Origin: Candidatus Rifleibacteriota bacterium
Lineage (GTDB): Bacteria; Riflebacteria; Ozemobacteria; Ozemobacterales; Ozemobacteraceae
Assembly: GCA_029564115.1 (NCBI GenBank)
Contig: JAKQQP010000509.1
Location: 1-32,424 of the forward strand
DNA length: 32,424 nucleotides
Direction: 5' to 3'
Shown here: positions 6,804 to 16,644 of the stretch, piece by piece
How the letters are laid out: each line of letters opens with the position of its first letter
Position numbering within the stretch: position 1 is the first letter of the stretch
Notes under the pieces: generated by a model
The model's input: only the letters and a program-made list of their open reading frames with translations
Database searches by the model: none
What the model was told of the DNA's origin: nothing
Program-made: the position numbers and the translations under genes

Positions 6804-9800
6804 TTACTTTCCTTCAATGCGCAACAATGCATCACGGGTCTGGCTCTGCAGGCTCGAGTTCGGGTAAAGCTGCAGAATTTTTTCGTAGTTCTGCCGGGCC
6901 CTGGTATAGTCGCGACGATATGCTTCATAGGTATAGGCAATGGCAAACTGAGCCTGATCTGCAAATTCGTTATTATAGAACTTGTCGATCAATGACTGCC
7001 AGATATTTACGGCCTCGTCGTAGCTGGCAAAACCTTCTCGCAGAACAAACCCGAGACGATAATGAGCCTCATGCACCACGGGGTCGTTCTGCTGAGTATC
7101 GATAATTCTCTGGTAACCGCGGCGGGCTTCGTCGAAGTTTCGAATCAACAGTTCGTTTGCCAAAGCGAGCTTGAGCTCGATATCGAGAGTTTCGATAGAG
7201 ATCGGGTGCTCGCGCACGTATTCTTCGAGCAACCGCAGAGCCTTTTGCCCATCGCGCATGACTTCCATGTAGTGATCATAAAGTTTGAGGGTGTATTCTT
7301 TGTAAAGAGGGTCAGCCGGGTTTTCTTCAAGCCAGCGTTCCATGTATGAGGCGGCCTTCTGCGGGTCACGCAGCTGTTTGATATTGAGTTCAAAAAGAGT
7401 TTTCATGATGTCAAGAGTCGCGAGTGATTGCGGGTTGGCATCCCAGAGGTCTTCAAGCTGGCGTTCTGCCTGTTTGAAATCCTGCAGATCTTCGACCTGG
7501 CGTTCGACGATTTCTTTGAGTTCTTCAAGAATTTCTTCGTCGTCTTCTGAATAAACACGCTTAACCACTCTGCGACCACGTGGCTTGACAGCTTTTTCGC
7601 GTTTCTTTTCTTCGAGGCGTCGCAATTTGGCTTCTGCAAATTCACGAACCTTACGCACCTTTCGGTATTCAGCGACAATCGAACTGTAAAACAACTGCGT
7701 AAGCTCGATGTTACCGAGTTTGTCTTCGACCAGCGAACCGATTTTAACTATCAGATCGAAGTTGCCGACATGAGGTTCATAGGTATTCAAAAGCAGATCG
7801 AGATAGCTGACAGCCCGAACAAAATCACCTTTTTTCTCGTAGAGACCGGCTATTTTTTTAAGAATCTCGCGACTGCGACGCACCGGCGGGTTTGTTTTGA
7901 GAAAATCTTCATATTGAGCGATAGCGCGATCATAATCACGCAAGCTGTTTTCGAGCACTTTTCCGATGAAATAAGGCAATTCTGAGCCGCCGCTTCTGGA
8001 ATAGGTCTTCAGTTTTTCCATTTCTTCGACATTGAGGCGGGCCTCGATTTCTTTCTGCCTGGCGATGACCACTTCACGATGCACCGGATTGAGCGACCTG
8101 AAGTTGATCAGGTATTCAAGACAGTTGTGCGCTTCGCTGAGATTACCATTGGCAAGAGCATGTTTGCTGAGCCAGTAATAAGCTGAACGGCTGAGCAGAC
8201 TGCGCGGGTATCTGTTTACCAGAGCACGATACCACCTGACGGCTTCCTTTTCATTTTTAGCCGCAGCATGCAGGCGAGCCAGCCTGAAAATAACCATATC
8301 TTTGCGCAGTTTCGGGTGATAAAGGCTTCGTAAAGCCTTCTCGTATTCTGTCGAAGCTTTGCTGTAATTGCCGGATTCTTCGTATATTCTGGCGGCATAA
8401 TAGCGCATTCTGGCTACATCCGGGCGATTTTCCAGTTTGTTGATGGCATTTTCGAGCAGACCAAGAGCCTGGATTCTGTTCTTTTCAACTTTCCAGACGC
8501 GAAACACTTCTCTGATGCCTTTTTCATGTTCTATTTCGCTGTCAGAAAGCAGCACCCGCTGTCTGAAGCGCCGCAGACGGTTGATGCGGGTAGTCAGTTC
8601 TTCGCGCATAAAGGGGTCGCGACTGGCTGCCAGTCCTTTTTCCCAGTGATTAAAGGCCTTATCGCTGTCGCCACTTTCGGCAAGGGCTATTTCGCCGAGG
8701 CTTAAATAGACTTCATCGAGTTTATCCGAGTTCGGGAAAAGCTTGAGAAAGCTTTCGTAATTCTCGGCGGCAGCGTTAAGATCTTTCAGATTTTCTTTAA
8801 AAAGACGGGCACGCTCGATAACCACTTCTTCACCTTCGCCGCCTTTAACACCCTTTTTGAGCATATCGCCCAATTCAGAAAGGGCTTTGATGGCACGGGT
8901 GTTGTCGGCCCGAATCTTACTTTCACGGAAAAACTCCGATTCAGGGTAAACGAGAGTGATTTCGTAAAACAGATCTTCTGAGCGATAGCGGGTATTTTCG
9001 GCACCCTCGATCATCCTTGCCAGACGAAACATTCTACCGGCAGTCTCTGGTTCTTCGGGGTATTGATCGATCAGATTTTCCATTTCTTCGATAGCGCCGC
9101 GCCGGCCAAGTTCTTCGACTTTCTTTTCGATAAAAAGAGTCGCTTCAGGCGAAGAAAACGAATCTGAATAATCGCGCAGCAATTCGGCAGCTGCCTTGTA
9201 ATCACGGTCTTCTTCAGACTTCTTCACGAGACGGGTCAGAGCCTTAAAGCGAAATTCTTCCTCGCCAGAGGCCTCCAGGGCACGTTTAACATACGAAAAA
9301 TCTTCGCTCAGAGCCTCGAGCCTCAGACAGATTTCGGGGTGTCTGGAAGATTCAAGAGCCAGTGAAGCCTCGAGAGTCTTCATTGCCTCGCTTTTTTTGC
9401 CGTCATCTACCTGCAGCCTGGCCAGTTGGATTGAAGCATCGACACGCTTTGTTTCAGAGATTTCATTATCGGCAATCAACTTTTCATAAAAACGAAAAGC
9501 ATTCTTTTTATCTTCAGCAAGGGCATAAACAGCTGGAATTCGGCATTTAACTTCTTCAGCACGCCTGCCCATGGGGTAAAACGAGAGATACTCAAAATAT
9601 GAGCGGTTGGCATCTGCATATTCAGCGGCATAATAATCCTGAGTTTGCGCCAGCCTGAACAGTAATTCAGATTGCCAGTCTGCATAATTGTGGCGCTGCA
9701 GAAGCTGCTGAGCTTCATCGATGAACTTCTCTGAATTCTGAAAACGGAAAAACCTTGTGGAAACAAGCTGTTTAAGAGCCCGATCGCGAAGATCAACACT

Positions 9801-12635
9801 CAATTTATCGCGGGCAAGAATTTCGACGAGAAACATGGCCATGCGGTCAGGGTTGGCTTTTTTCTTCTGGTTTTCAGCCAGAAAAAGGCCATAAAGAGCT
9901 TCGACTTTGAGTCCCGGCAGATCTTCTGCCGAAAGCTGTTCTGCATCTTTTACCGCTTCGGCAGCTGCGGCAAGACTGGCATCGGTGGTCTCTTCTTCGA
10001 TCTGATCTGCCGTGTCACGCGCCTTGAGCTGGGCAGCCCGCTGGCGCAGCCACTGCTGTGAAGTCATCTGCCCCTCGAGCGCAAGTATCCTGGCGTCGAT
10101 TTCTTCGGCCAGTTCCGGTGCCAGGCGAACCGCGCGGCGATAATACCGCCGGGCCTTTTCGGGGCTGTAAAGGGCTGCACAGGCATCGCCCATGGCAAGG
10201 TAGGCTTTCGGCAGATAGCGGCTGCGAGAGAACCTCTGAGTGAACTGCAGCAGTTTTTCGAGCCCCTTGAGGCCATGACCCTGCACCAGATACAGTCGCC
10301 CAAGTCGATAAGCTGGAATTTCGCGGCGCGGGTCAGTCAATGACAGCAGCTTCTCGGCACGTTCATACCACTGCACCGAAGCTTCGATATCTTTATCGAC
10401 ACGCCAGGCAATATTGCCGAGAGTAAGCAAGCAGGCCAGCTCGGGGGTTCCGGTGGCATTTTCCGATAATTCAACAAAAAGATCTTTGGCCTTGCCGGGA
10501 TAATTCTGATACATACGGGTGCCGGCCTCGTAAACAAGCCCCCACCTGGCTTCATCAGTCATACTGAGCGTTTTGATCTCATCGACGAGCATTTCGAGAG
10601 GAACAGAGGTCGAAGCGAGGCACACGGTATCGATGAGATTCTGGTAGATTGTCACACGATCCTGAGGGCCAATAACCTTCAGAGTCCGTCGCAGACTGTC
10701 TTCGCGAATTTTGTAGGCCAGATCCCGCCATTGCTGCTTCAAAGAAAAATAATCTTTTTCTGAGGGCAGCGCATAGTCGAGATACTCGCGCAAAACATGC
10801 AATGCCCGCACCTGTTCGTCTTTTGCCAGCAGTATTTTAAACAGTCTGAGCCGGTATTCGGCAGCGGCACTGCTGTCAGGGTAGCGTCTGATGAACTCGA
10901 ACATCAGCTCATTGGCCTTATCAGGGTCAGAGAGATCTTCGTTGTAGATTCTGATACTGTCTTTAAGCCCCTGCATCGCCCAGTAGCTGTCGGGGTAGAT
11001 CGAACCCAGCTGTTCATACACTTCCAGCGCATCGACCGGTTTTTTCAGATGCAGAGCAAGAAGATTGGCGATGCGGTAACGCACTTCGTCGATTCGCCCC
11101 CAGTCATAGAGCACATCGAGGCTCCAGGTCGACCTGACCGGCGCAAACTTTATCAGATAACGCTGATACAGCTCGAGGGCCTTGTCATACTGCCGCAAAT
11201 CATCATTGGTAATGACGGCAACGCGAAAAAGAGCCTCGCGAAAAAGCTGACTGTCGGGATAACTGGCAATAAACTGCTCAAAAAGCTCGAGAGACTCGTG
11301 CAACTTATGGCTGCGATATTTTTCGTGAGCCATTTCAAAGAGCAGGTCGCCCTGGCTCACACCGGGTGCGGTTCGCGCCAGAGCGGCGACATTTATCGGG
11401 TCTTCCACAGGCACACTGCGCTCAGAATTGAGCTCTTCAGCCTTTTTATAGAAGTATCGGGCCCGCTCGATATTTTTGAGTCTGAATTCACAGATATAGC
11501 CGGCCATGCGACAGGCGAGTCTGGCCCAGTCTATTTCTTCGTCGCGCTGCTCTCGACGGCGAACAAGAGAGATAGACTCTGATGCCGTCAGGTGCGGCGG
11601 GGTCTCGAGAAGCGTCTGCAAGGTCGAAACAGCGGCCTCGTGGTCAGCAATTTTTTCGGTCAGCAGCTGCCCCTGCAAAATGCCGGCAACTCTATAACCG
11701 GTGAGACTGTCGGTTTTTTTTCTAAACTCGGCATAGTTTTCAAGGGCTTCAGCAGGGCTGGCATCTTTAAGATAAAAATGTTTAATAACCGCTTTGATAA
11801 AGGAAACATCGGCCGGCACCTTTTCGCCTTCGCCTGTTTTATCGATGAAAGTGACAGCACGGGCCGAATTGTTCAGATCAAAACAATAAAGCATGGCAAT
11901 ATGAAGATTGGCGAGATTACCGGCATCGACCTCAGAAAATCCGGCGATTTCTTCCCAGGCTTCGAGAGCTTTCATGGCGATCTCAAGGTCGTAGCCCCGC
12001 TCAAAACCCATCAGATATTCGATTGCCTCAGTATCGGGCTTTTCCGGGAATGACCAGTAATAACGCTGAAAAGCTTTCCAGAGTTCTTTAACATTGGTCA
12101 AATTGCGACCAAGCAGTTCAGCACGGGCAATCTTGGCTCTTACAAGATAGTTGCGGGCAGGCGCCATGGCAATCAACCTGTCGAGATCTTTCAAAGCCGA
12201 GTCATAATCCTTGCGCTCGACGAGAATGTCGGCATTAAGAAGAATTGCTTCCCAGAGGAGGCGTGGGTTGATATGTTCAGAACGCCGCAAAGTTCTGAGA
12301 TACATCAGAGAACGATCAGTTTCTTTCAGTTCACGATAGTGATGAGCAAGATATAACCAGCCTTCACCGGCCTGCCGGTCAGCATTTCCTTTAACGAAAC
12401 TCATTATTTCACGTCGTAACAGCTTGTCCTGCTCGAGAAGCTCCGCTGAACTCAGTTCAGCACTTGCAGAAGCTGTTTTTGGCTCAACAGCCTCGTCAGT
12501 TACAGTTTGTCTGGCATTTTCAGCTTTATTGTCTGCAGAGCAGGCTTGCCGGGGGAACGCACCCAGAAAGAAAACCAGCAGAGCCAACAGGCATATTTTT
12601 GGAAAATAAAAATAATTCATATAATTACTCTTCAT
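6804..12635 (-). CDS. Giant exported TPR-repeat protein (1943 residues)
   Basis: One uninterrupted frame encodes 1943 residues made almost wholly of tetratricopeptide repeats, with dozens of copies of patterns like AEYRLRLFKILLAKDEQ and YPDSxxxxxAxxxLA. The N-terminus has a signal peptide (hydrophobic LLALLVFFLGAF, cleavage probably after CSA near residue 34), so the protein acts in the periplasm or at the cell surface. A cysteine in that region could instead be lipidated, but the lipobox is poor. Near residue ~1690 a strongly basic linker (RRLEEKKREK and following) is followed by an acidic coiled-coil segment, dividing the main repeat array from a C-terminal TPR block. The first ATG (12635) has no ribosome binding site; the next (12620) follows AAGAG and may be the true start. 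Large TPR solenoids of this kind usually organise envelope complexes; no partner is known here. Confidence 0.88.
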   Translation of the reverse strand: MKSNYMNYFYFPKICLLALLVFFLGAFPRQACSADNKAENARQTVTDEAVEPKTASASAELSSAELLEQDKLLRREIMSFVKGNADRQAGEGWLYLAHHYRELKETDRSLMYLRTLRRSEHINPRLLWEAILLNADILVERKDYDSALKDLDRLIAMAPARNYLVRAKIARAELLGRNLTNVKELWKAFQRYYWSFPEKPDTEAIEYLMGFERGYDLEIAMKALEAWEEIAGFSEVDAGNLANLHIAMLYCFDLNNSARAVTFIDKTGEGEKVPADVSFIKAVIKHFYLKDASPAEALENYAEFRKKTDSLTGYRVAGILQGQLLTEKIADHEAAVSTLQTLLETPPHLTASESISLVRRREQRDEEIDWARLACRMAGYICEFRLKNIERARYFYKKAEELNSERSVPVEDPINVAALARTAPGVSQGDLLFEMAHEKYRSHKLHESLELFEQFIASYPDSQLFREALFRVAVITNDDLRQYDKALELYQRYLIKFAPVRSTWSLDVLYDWGRIDEVRYRIANLLALHLKKPVDALEVYEQLGSIYPDSYWAMQGLKDSIRIYNEDLSDPDKANELMFEFIRRYPDSSAAAEYRLRLFKILLAKDEQVRALHVLREYLDYALPSEKDYFSLKQQWRDLAYKIREDSLRRTLKVIGPQDRVTIYQNLIDTVCLASTSVPLEMLVDEIKTLSMTDEARWGLVYEAGTRMYQNYPGKAKDLFVELSENATGTPELACLLTLGNIAWRVDKDIEASVQWYERAEKLLSLTDPRREIPAYRLGRLYLVQGHGLKGLEKLLQFTQRFSRSRYLPKAYLAMGDACAALYSPEKARRYYRRAVRLAPELAEEIDARILALEGQMTSQQWLRQRAAQLKARDTADQIEEETTDASLAAAAEAVKDAEQLSAEDLPGLKVEALYGLFLAENQKKKANPDRMAMFLVEILARDKLSVDLRDRALKQLVSTRFFRFQNSEKFIDEAQQLLQRHNYADWQSELLFRLAQTQDYYAAEYADANRSYFEYLSFYPMGRRAEEVKCRIPAVYALAEDKKNAFRFYEKLIADNEISETKRVDASIQLARLQVDDGKKSEAMKTLEASLALESSRHPEICLRLEALSEDFSYVKRALEASGEEEFRFKALTRLVKKSEEDRDYKAAAELLRDYSDSFSSPEATLFIEKKVEELGRRGAIEEMENLIDQYPEEPETAGRMFRLARMIEGAENTRYRSEDLFYEITLVYPESEFFRESKIRADNTRAIKALSELGDMLKKGVKGGEGEEVVIERARLFKENLKDLNAAAENYESFLKLFPNSDKLDEVYLSLGEIALAESGDSDKAFNHWEKGLAASRDPFMREELTTRINRLRRFRQRVLLSDSEIEHEKGIREVFRVWKVEKNRIQALGLLENAINKLENRPDVARMRYYAARIYEESGNYSKASTEYEKALRSLYHPKLRKDMVIFRLARLHAAAKNEKEAVRWYRALVNRYPRSLLSRSAYYWLSKHALANGNLSEAHNCLEYLINFRSLNPVHREVVIARQKEIEARLNVEEMEKLKTYSRSGGSELPYFIGKVLENSLRDYDRAIAQYEDFLKTNPPVRRSREILKKIAGLYEKKGDFVRAVSYLDLLLNTYEPHVGNFDLIVKIGSLVEDKLGNIELTQLFYSSIVAEYRKVRKVREFAEAKLRRLEEKKREKAVKPRGRRVVKRVYSEDDEEILEELKEIVERQVEDLQDFKQAERQLEDLWDANPQSLATLDIMKTLFELNIKQLRDPQKAASYMERWLEENPADPLYKEYTLKLYDHYMEVMRDGQKALRLLEEYVREHPISIETLDIELKLALANELLIRNFDEARRGYQRIIDTQQNDPVVHEAHYRLGFVLREGFASYDEAVNIWQSLIDKFYNNEFADQAQFAIAYTYEAYRRDYTRARQNYEKILQLYPNSSLQSQTRDALLRIEGK

Positions 12636-12655
12636 ATAGCAGGCTTTTGCGCATA

Positions 12656-12685
12656 ACTATAACAGATAAAGCAGCCCACGGACAA
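12656..12685 (-). promoter_or_regulatory. Promoter of the TPR/HEAT operon
   Basis: Minus-strand TTGTCC (12685-12680), 18-base spacer, TATAGT (12661-12656). Transcription would begin near 12649, giving a short leader before either candidate ATG (12635 or 12620). It lies just beyond the terminator of the preceding minus-strand unit, which supports an independent promoter. Confidence 0.5.
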
Positions 12686-12699
12686 TACAAAGCAAAGAA

Positions 12700-12744
12700 A
12701 ACGGGCTGCAGCGGTAAAATCAGGTAATTCCCGTGCAGCCCGTT
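12700..12744 (-). terminator. Terminator after the TPR lipoprotein gene
   Basis: A perfect 11-bp inverted repeat (AACGGGCTGCA / TGCAGCCCGTT, 12734-12744 with 12700-12710) with a 23-base loop is followed on the minus strand by TTTTCTTTG. It begins about 19 bases past the stop codon of the lipoprotein gene and separates that unit from the giant TPR gene. Confidence 0.8.
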
Positions 12745-12762
12745 CAGATGCGGTGTTGAGAG

Positions 12763-13377
12763 TCAGTTTTTCCAGCCAAGCAGGAAGAAAGCCTCGTCGA
12801 GACGGTCAACACTGGTGCCAACCATCATTGAATCGAGGGCGGCAGCTTTGTTCATATAGATACGGGCCTGTTCCATGTCTCCGGCGAGAGCGTAGGCCAG
12901 AGCAGCCAAACCGTGAACTTTGGCGGAACTGAGCGCCAGACCAGAGTGCTGAGCCGCAAATTTTTCAGGAGGCATGTTGCCAAGTATTTCGGCGGCTCTG
13001 ACATAGTCGACACCGGTCTGATGGCGGTAGATCAAAGCACCGGCAAGACCGACCTTGGCTTCATTATCGCGTTCTGCAGCAATTTCGAAATAAGGTATGG
13101 ATTCAAGAATCTTACCTTCTTTGGACAGAGCCCAACCCATGCCGCTGTGCGCAGCAACCCGCTGGCCTTCAGTCAGGTTTTCTGAGAGAGCTTGCTGAAA
13201 AGAGGCGCGGGCAGTGGTATAGTTTCCGAGCTTGATCGAATCCCAGCCCTCGTTGAGAAGCTTGTCAGCGATGAGAAGACTGCTGGTGCCGCCGCCGTTG
13301 CTGCTGCCGCCGCAGTTCTGAATCATCGGAAAAGTCATAAGAACGACAAACAAAAGGAAAAGCTTGGCTTTTTTCAT
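12763..13377 (-). CDS. TPR-containing putative lipoprotein
   Basis: A 204-residue protein with a signal sequence (1-21) ending MIQNC, followed by a Gly/Ser-rich linker (GGSSNGGG). This looks like a lipoprotein with Cys22 as the lipidated residue, though Asn at -1 is unusual for a classical lipobox. The mature part has three to four TPR-like helical pairs, for example NYTTARASFQQALSENLTEG and GKILESIPYFEIAAERDNEA, and a further one near DMEQARIYMNKAAALDS. GGAG lies about 11 bases before the ATG. It begins 18 bases after the stop of the large metalloprotease gene and ends in a strong terminator, so the two are co-transcribed. It may anchor or assist that protease at the membrane, an inference from context only. 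Confidence 0.8.
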   Translation of the reverse strand: MKKAKLFLLFVVLMTFPMIQNCGGSSNGGGTSSLLIADKLLNEGWDSIKLGNYTTARASFQQALSENLTEGQRVAAHSGMGWALSKEGKILESIPYFEIAAERDNEAKVGLAGALIYRHQTGVDYVRAAEILGNMPPEKFAAQHSGLALSSAKVHGLAALAYALAGDMEQARIYMNKAAALDSMMVGTSVDRLDEAFFLLGWKN

Positions 13378-13395
13378 CTTATTAAGACTCCATTC

Positions 13396-16300
13396 TCAAC
13401 GCAAAACCGCAATTTTGCGGCGTTCTCTGGCGGTCTGACCGGCAAGTCCCACCTGAAATTCAGCGTAATAAACGCCATTGGCCACCTGTTTGCTTTTGCT
13501 GTTAAGCAAATCCCAGCGGGCTTCGTAAACTCCGCTTCCCTTGTGATCCAGAGGCATCTCAGCGACCTTGTGGCCACTGACATCGACAATTTTCACTCTT
13601 GCCGAGGCAACGGCACTGCCTGGGCCAGTAAAAACAGCACGCAAGCTGACAAAGCGATTCGCCGGGTTCGGGTAGGTAATTACCTGAGTAAGGGCGTTCG
13701 GCGCACTGATTGACGCTCTGACACTGGCAGCAGTTACATTTCCGGCATTATCTGCAACTTCAAAGCTTATCTGGCACTCGCCATCGCGCAAAGCAGATAC
13801 ATCGACCACAAAACAGCCGTCTGCATCATGGCGTACTGGCAGCTGGCGGCCATCGTGCACTGCTTTGACCGAAGCCGGGTCGATACCACTGCCAGAGTCG
13901 TCGGCCGCAATCGTCAACCAGCCATTCGGCAGTGTCTGAGCTTCAGAAACAATAACCGGGGCCGTTTCGTCGACAGCTACGAAGAGGCTGCCTGAAAAGT
14001 CTATATGACCTTTGGCACGCCCATCGGCTATAGAAACAGGTCCCAACCATTTGTGCCCGGAAGCGGTCGAGCGGTAAAGACCAGCTTTTTCTGGAGCTGC
14101 TGCAGCATTCATATTGACCGGTATAGTAATTTCTATGGCTTTGTCAGCTTTTTCTACCGGCAGAGCAACATCAACATTCTGGCTGACGCGGCTGATACCA
14201 ACGTATGAGACGGGATTTTCGGGGGAAGCGACGATTACCGTGCCACCAGACCTGAGCGAACCCGCCGGGATGCTGAGCGCCGCAAAGGAGGCGCTGAGAA
14301 GCCCCTGACTGTTGGGCGGGTAATAAACCGCAGAAAACTTCAACTGGTTGGACAGGATAACCCCGTCGGCATTCGTGCCGTTGGCGACGATTACGCCTTC
14401 TCCTGACTGTTTGAGCGTATAGTTTGTCATGTAAGTCGAATCGTTGATGGGTGTCATGACCAGATAGCCCTGCTCGCCTTCATAGGTCATCTGAAGCCTG
14501 GGTTCACTGGCGAATTTCTTTTCGGTTCTGACAATTATGTGCAGGTGATTTTCGAAGGCGGGGTTGGGGAAAATCGCCACTTTCAGATCGTCGAAGCTGG
14601 CGGAAAAAACATAACTCATCTTCTGATAGTTGCTGTTTTGCACCACCATCGGAACCAGGACAAGGTTTTCGTAAGCGTTGTTATAGCCGTAATTCTGAAT
14701 TATGGTGTTTCCGGCCTGGCGATCGTTCAGATAAATAAAGTCGACAGCCGGGTCAATCTGAGCGCCGCGCTTGATTACAGCCGCGTTGAACTGCGCCCGG
14801 TCATCGCCGTCAAAAGCCAGGTTCAGGTTGCCGGTGTTGCCCGAAACTTCGATATAATCGGCAGCCCATGGGCTGACGTTCGAAGATCTGGCAGTAACTT
14901 TCTCGGTCAGAATAACCTTTTCCGAGAACTTAACAGGCAGACGCTCATATTTTCCGATATTGTTGGCTTCGTTAAAATCGTTATCGACGCTATAACCCCA
15001 TTTACCGTCATTAAGCAGAGTGCCATCACGCTTGCGGGTTTTATCGAGGTAATTGGCGATTACCCAGTCACCGAAAACCTTTTTGGCATCGGTGTTATAA
15101 TTCTTCAAAACAGCGTCAATACTGCCCATGCCACCATCTGCGTTCCTGACGATGGTTTTGAGAAACCCTGGCAGGTTTGAGCCACCGTATTTTTCGACCA
15201 GATAATACATCCAGAGGAATGAGGCTCCGTAGTTGGCGTAGGGGCTGGAACCGAGCCACACTTCGGTAATACGGTCCTCTGCCAGGATGGTATCGGGCTT
15301 TTTAATGAATTCATCGAGATTGGAGGTGAATTTGCCATCATAAAGATGCTGGGCATACTGAGTGAGTGCCTCTTCAAGCCAGCGCTGCATGCCGATCAGC
15401 TGACCGTTTTCGACACGATAGTTTTCATTGAAAATAACCATATGGGTGAATTCATGAGCCAGAGTGCCGTAAGTATCGGCCTGAGCCATGACAAAACTGG
15501 GGAACAAATCGATGTTCAGCAGTTCTTTTTCGTTGCTGAGAGCCTGCGAAGATCTGGGAAACTGATTTCCGGCCCAGAAGTAACCGCGAAAACTGCCACT
15601 GCCATCACGAATGTCGTCGAGCAGTATAAAAACCTTCGGATCGCCGTCGATATCGGCTTCAGAGCCAAAATGTTCGCGAATTTTCTTGTAAATGACCGCA
15701 TCGAACTGATCGGCCATTTCTTTGAGTTTCAGACGGGCATAGTTTTTATCGGCACCGAGCACATATCTGGGCTCGAGAACCGTACCGTTGGCGTCGGGAG
15801 CGTAATAATACGGACCATTCTGCATGTATATGCTGTCTGGCCAGTACATCCCCCATGCTGCCTGGGCAGGCGGGGTTTCTGCTTCTGATGATGAGAGAGG
15901 CCTGGGCAGAGTCGGAAAATACATTACCGGAACAAAGATGTAACAATGAGTACCAATATAGCGCAGCACTGCTTTAGGGTAGTGCCTGTTGCCATCCAGG
16001 TCGTATATTTCGCCAGCCTGATCGGTGCCAAAGCTTGAAACGCCATCATCAGCCGTTGGATTGCCGCCGGTTCCAGGCCATTCGCCACCATCATGAAACA
16101 GGTTGCTGAGACCATAGCCATTTGAAGTCGAAAACGGAATCATGGCTGAATCAACATCGGCCGCCGAAAAATTGCGACCACCCACAACCGCACGTATTGT
16201 GCCTTTCATGCCAAATTCACTGGCATTGATTTCAATAGGTCGGTTCAGCAATGAAGCATTGACAAACGGACCCAGGTCTGCTTCCAGACCTGCTTTTCTT

Positions 16301-16443
16301 GCGTTCTGCCCCTGCTGCACAGCGATTTCCCTCATAACATCGGGAATTATGCTGTCCATGGCAAATGCTGACTGGCCTGCAAGTGCCAACCCCAGCATCA
16401 GTGTCGGAAGAATTTTTTTCAACAGTCTGTTCGCCTTTTTCAT
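13396..16443 (-). CDS. Secreted M30-like HExxH metalloprotease with C-terminal FlgD/sorting-like domain
   Basis: A 1015-residue secreted protein. After a signal peptide (1-28, ending AFA) and an N-terminal region, the catalytic domain contains LAHEFTHM (His330, Glu331, His334) and, 24 residues beyond the second His, RWLEEAL with Glu358. This is the HExxH...E zinc arrangement of gluzincins resembling the hyicolysin (M30) group. DPKVFILLDDIRDG (269-281), upstream of the zinc motif, is shared with the second protease at 19008. The middle is beta-rich; the last ~90 residues form an Ig-like domain beginning TYPNPANRF and containing WDLLNSKSKQVANGVYYAEF, typical of FlgD-Ig or type-A sorting domains, ending IAVLR. 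Position 359 is Ala where M30-like enzymes usually have Gly. GGGG precedes the ATG. Substrate unknown; a TPR lipoprotein follows in the operon. Confidence 0.85.
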   Translation of the reverse strand: MKKANRLLKKILPTLMLGLALAGQSAFAMDSIIPDVMREIAVQQGQNARKAGLEADLGPFVNASLLNRPIEINASEFGMKGTIRAVVGGRNFSAADVDSAMIPFSTSNGYGLSNLFHDGGEWPGTGGNPTADDGVSSFGTDQAGEIYDLDGNRHYPKAVLRYIGTHCYIFVPVMYFPTLPRPLSSSEAETPPAQAAWGMYWPDSIYMQNGPYYYAPDANGTVLEPRYVLGADKNYARLKLKEMADQFDAVIYKKIREHFGSEADIDGDPKVFILLDDIRDGSGSFRGYFWAGNQFPRSSQALSNEKELLNIDLFPSFVMAQADTYGTLAHEFTHMVIFNENYRVENGQLIGMQRWLEEALTQYAQHLYDGKFTSNLDEFIKKPDTILAEDRITEVWLGSSPYANYGASFLWMYYLVEKYGGSNLPGFLKTIVRNADGGMGSIDAVLKNYNTDAKKVFGDWVIANYLDKTRKRDGTLLNDGKWGYSVDNDFNEANNIGKYERLPVKFSEKVILTEKVTARSSNVSPWAADYIEVSGNTGNLNLAFDGDDRAQFNAAVIKRGAQIDPAVDFIYLNDRQAGNTIIQNYGYNNAYENLVLVPMVVQNSNYQKMSYVFSASFDDLKVAIFPNPAFENHLHIIVRTEKKFASEPRLQMTYEGEQGYLVMTPINDSTYMTNYTLKQSGEGVIVANGTNADGVILSNQLKFSAVYYPPNSQGLLSASFAALSIPAGSLRSGGTVIVASPENPVSYVGISRVSQNVDVALPVEKADKAIEITIPVNMNAAAAPEKAGLYRSTASGHKWLGPVSIADGRAKGHIDFSGSLFVAVDETAPVIVSEAQTLPNGWLTIAADDSGSGIDPASVKAVHDGRQLPVRHDADGCFVVDVSALRDGECQISFEVADNAGNVTAASVRASISAPNALTQVITYPNPANRFVSLRAVFTGPGSAVASARVKIVDVSGHKVAEMPLDHKGSGVYEARWDLLNSKSKQVANGVYYAEFQVGLAGQTARERRKIAVLR

Positions 16444-16575
16444 ACCAGCCCCTGCTTGATTCAGGTTGAGAGAATATTATTCATCAACTACATCGGCAGC
16501 ATTCATTACTTTCATGAGATTTTTCAACGAAATGGCGACTAAAATTTGAGCAACTATATTTCACGGGTTCGTACC

Positions 16576-16604
16576 TTGTGGGCAAAAAGGTTTGTCGTTA
16601 TAAT
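16576..16604 (+). promoter_or_regulatory. Promoter for the glycine-zipper metalloprotease gene
   Basis: TTGTGG (16576-16581), 17-base spacer, perfect TATAAT (16599-16604). Predicted transcription start near 16611, about 34 bases before the ATG at 16645. It lies in the 201-base divergent region between two protease genes; I see no equally good promoter for the leftward gene there. Confidence 0.65.
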
Positions 16605-16644
16605 TTGACTAATAATCCCCTGCTCTATTTACTGGAGGTCGAAA

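Noticed and set aside
6785..6964. 60-residue N-terminal extension of the HEAT protein
   Set aside because: It would overlap the TPR gene by 160 bases, is unlike the rest of the protein, and a better start with a ribosome binding site lies at 6784.
5949..7105. Plus-strand frames opposite the HEAT gene and TPR 3' end
   Set aside because: Low-complexity Ser/Arg/Leu-rich translations typical of reverse-frame shadows; no start signals.
10797..11582. 261-residue open frame on the plus strand opposite the giant TPR gene
   Set aside because: It lies wholly antisense to a strongly patterned coding region, has no recognisable domain or ribosome binding site, and is best explained as a codon-bias shadow.
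14539..15888. Two plus-strand frames of 180-213 residues opposite the first protease gene
   Set aside because: Antisense to the zinc site and flanking domain of an evident protease; no independent support.
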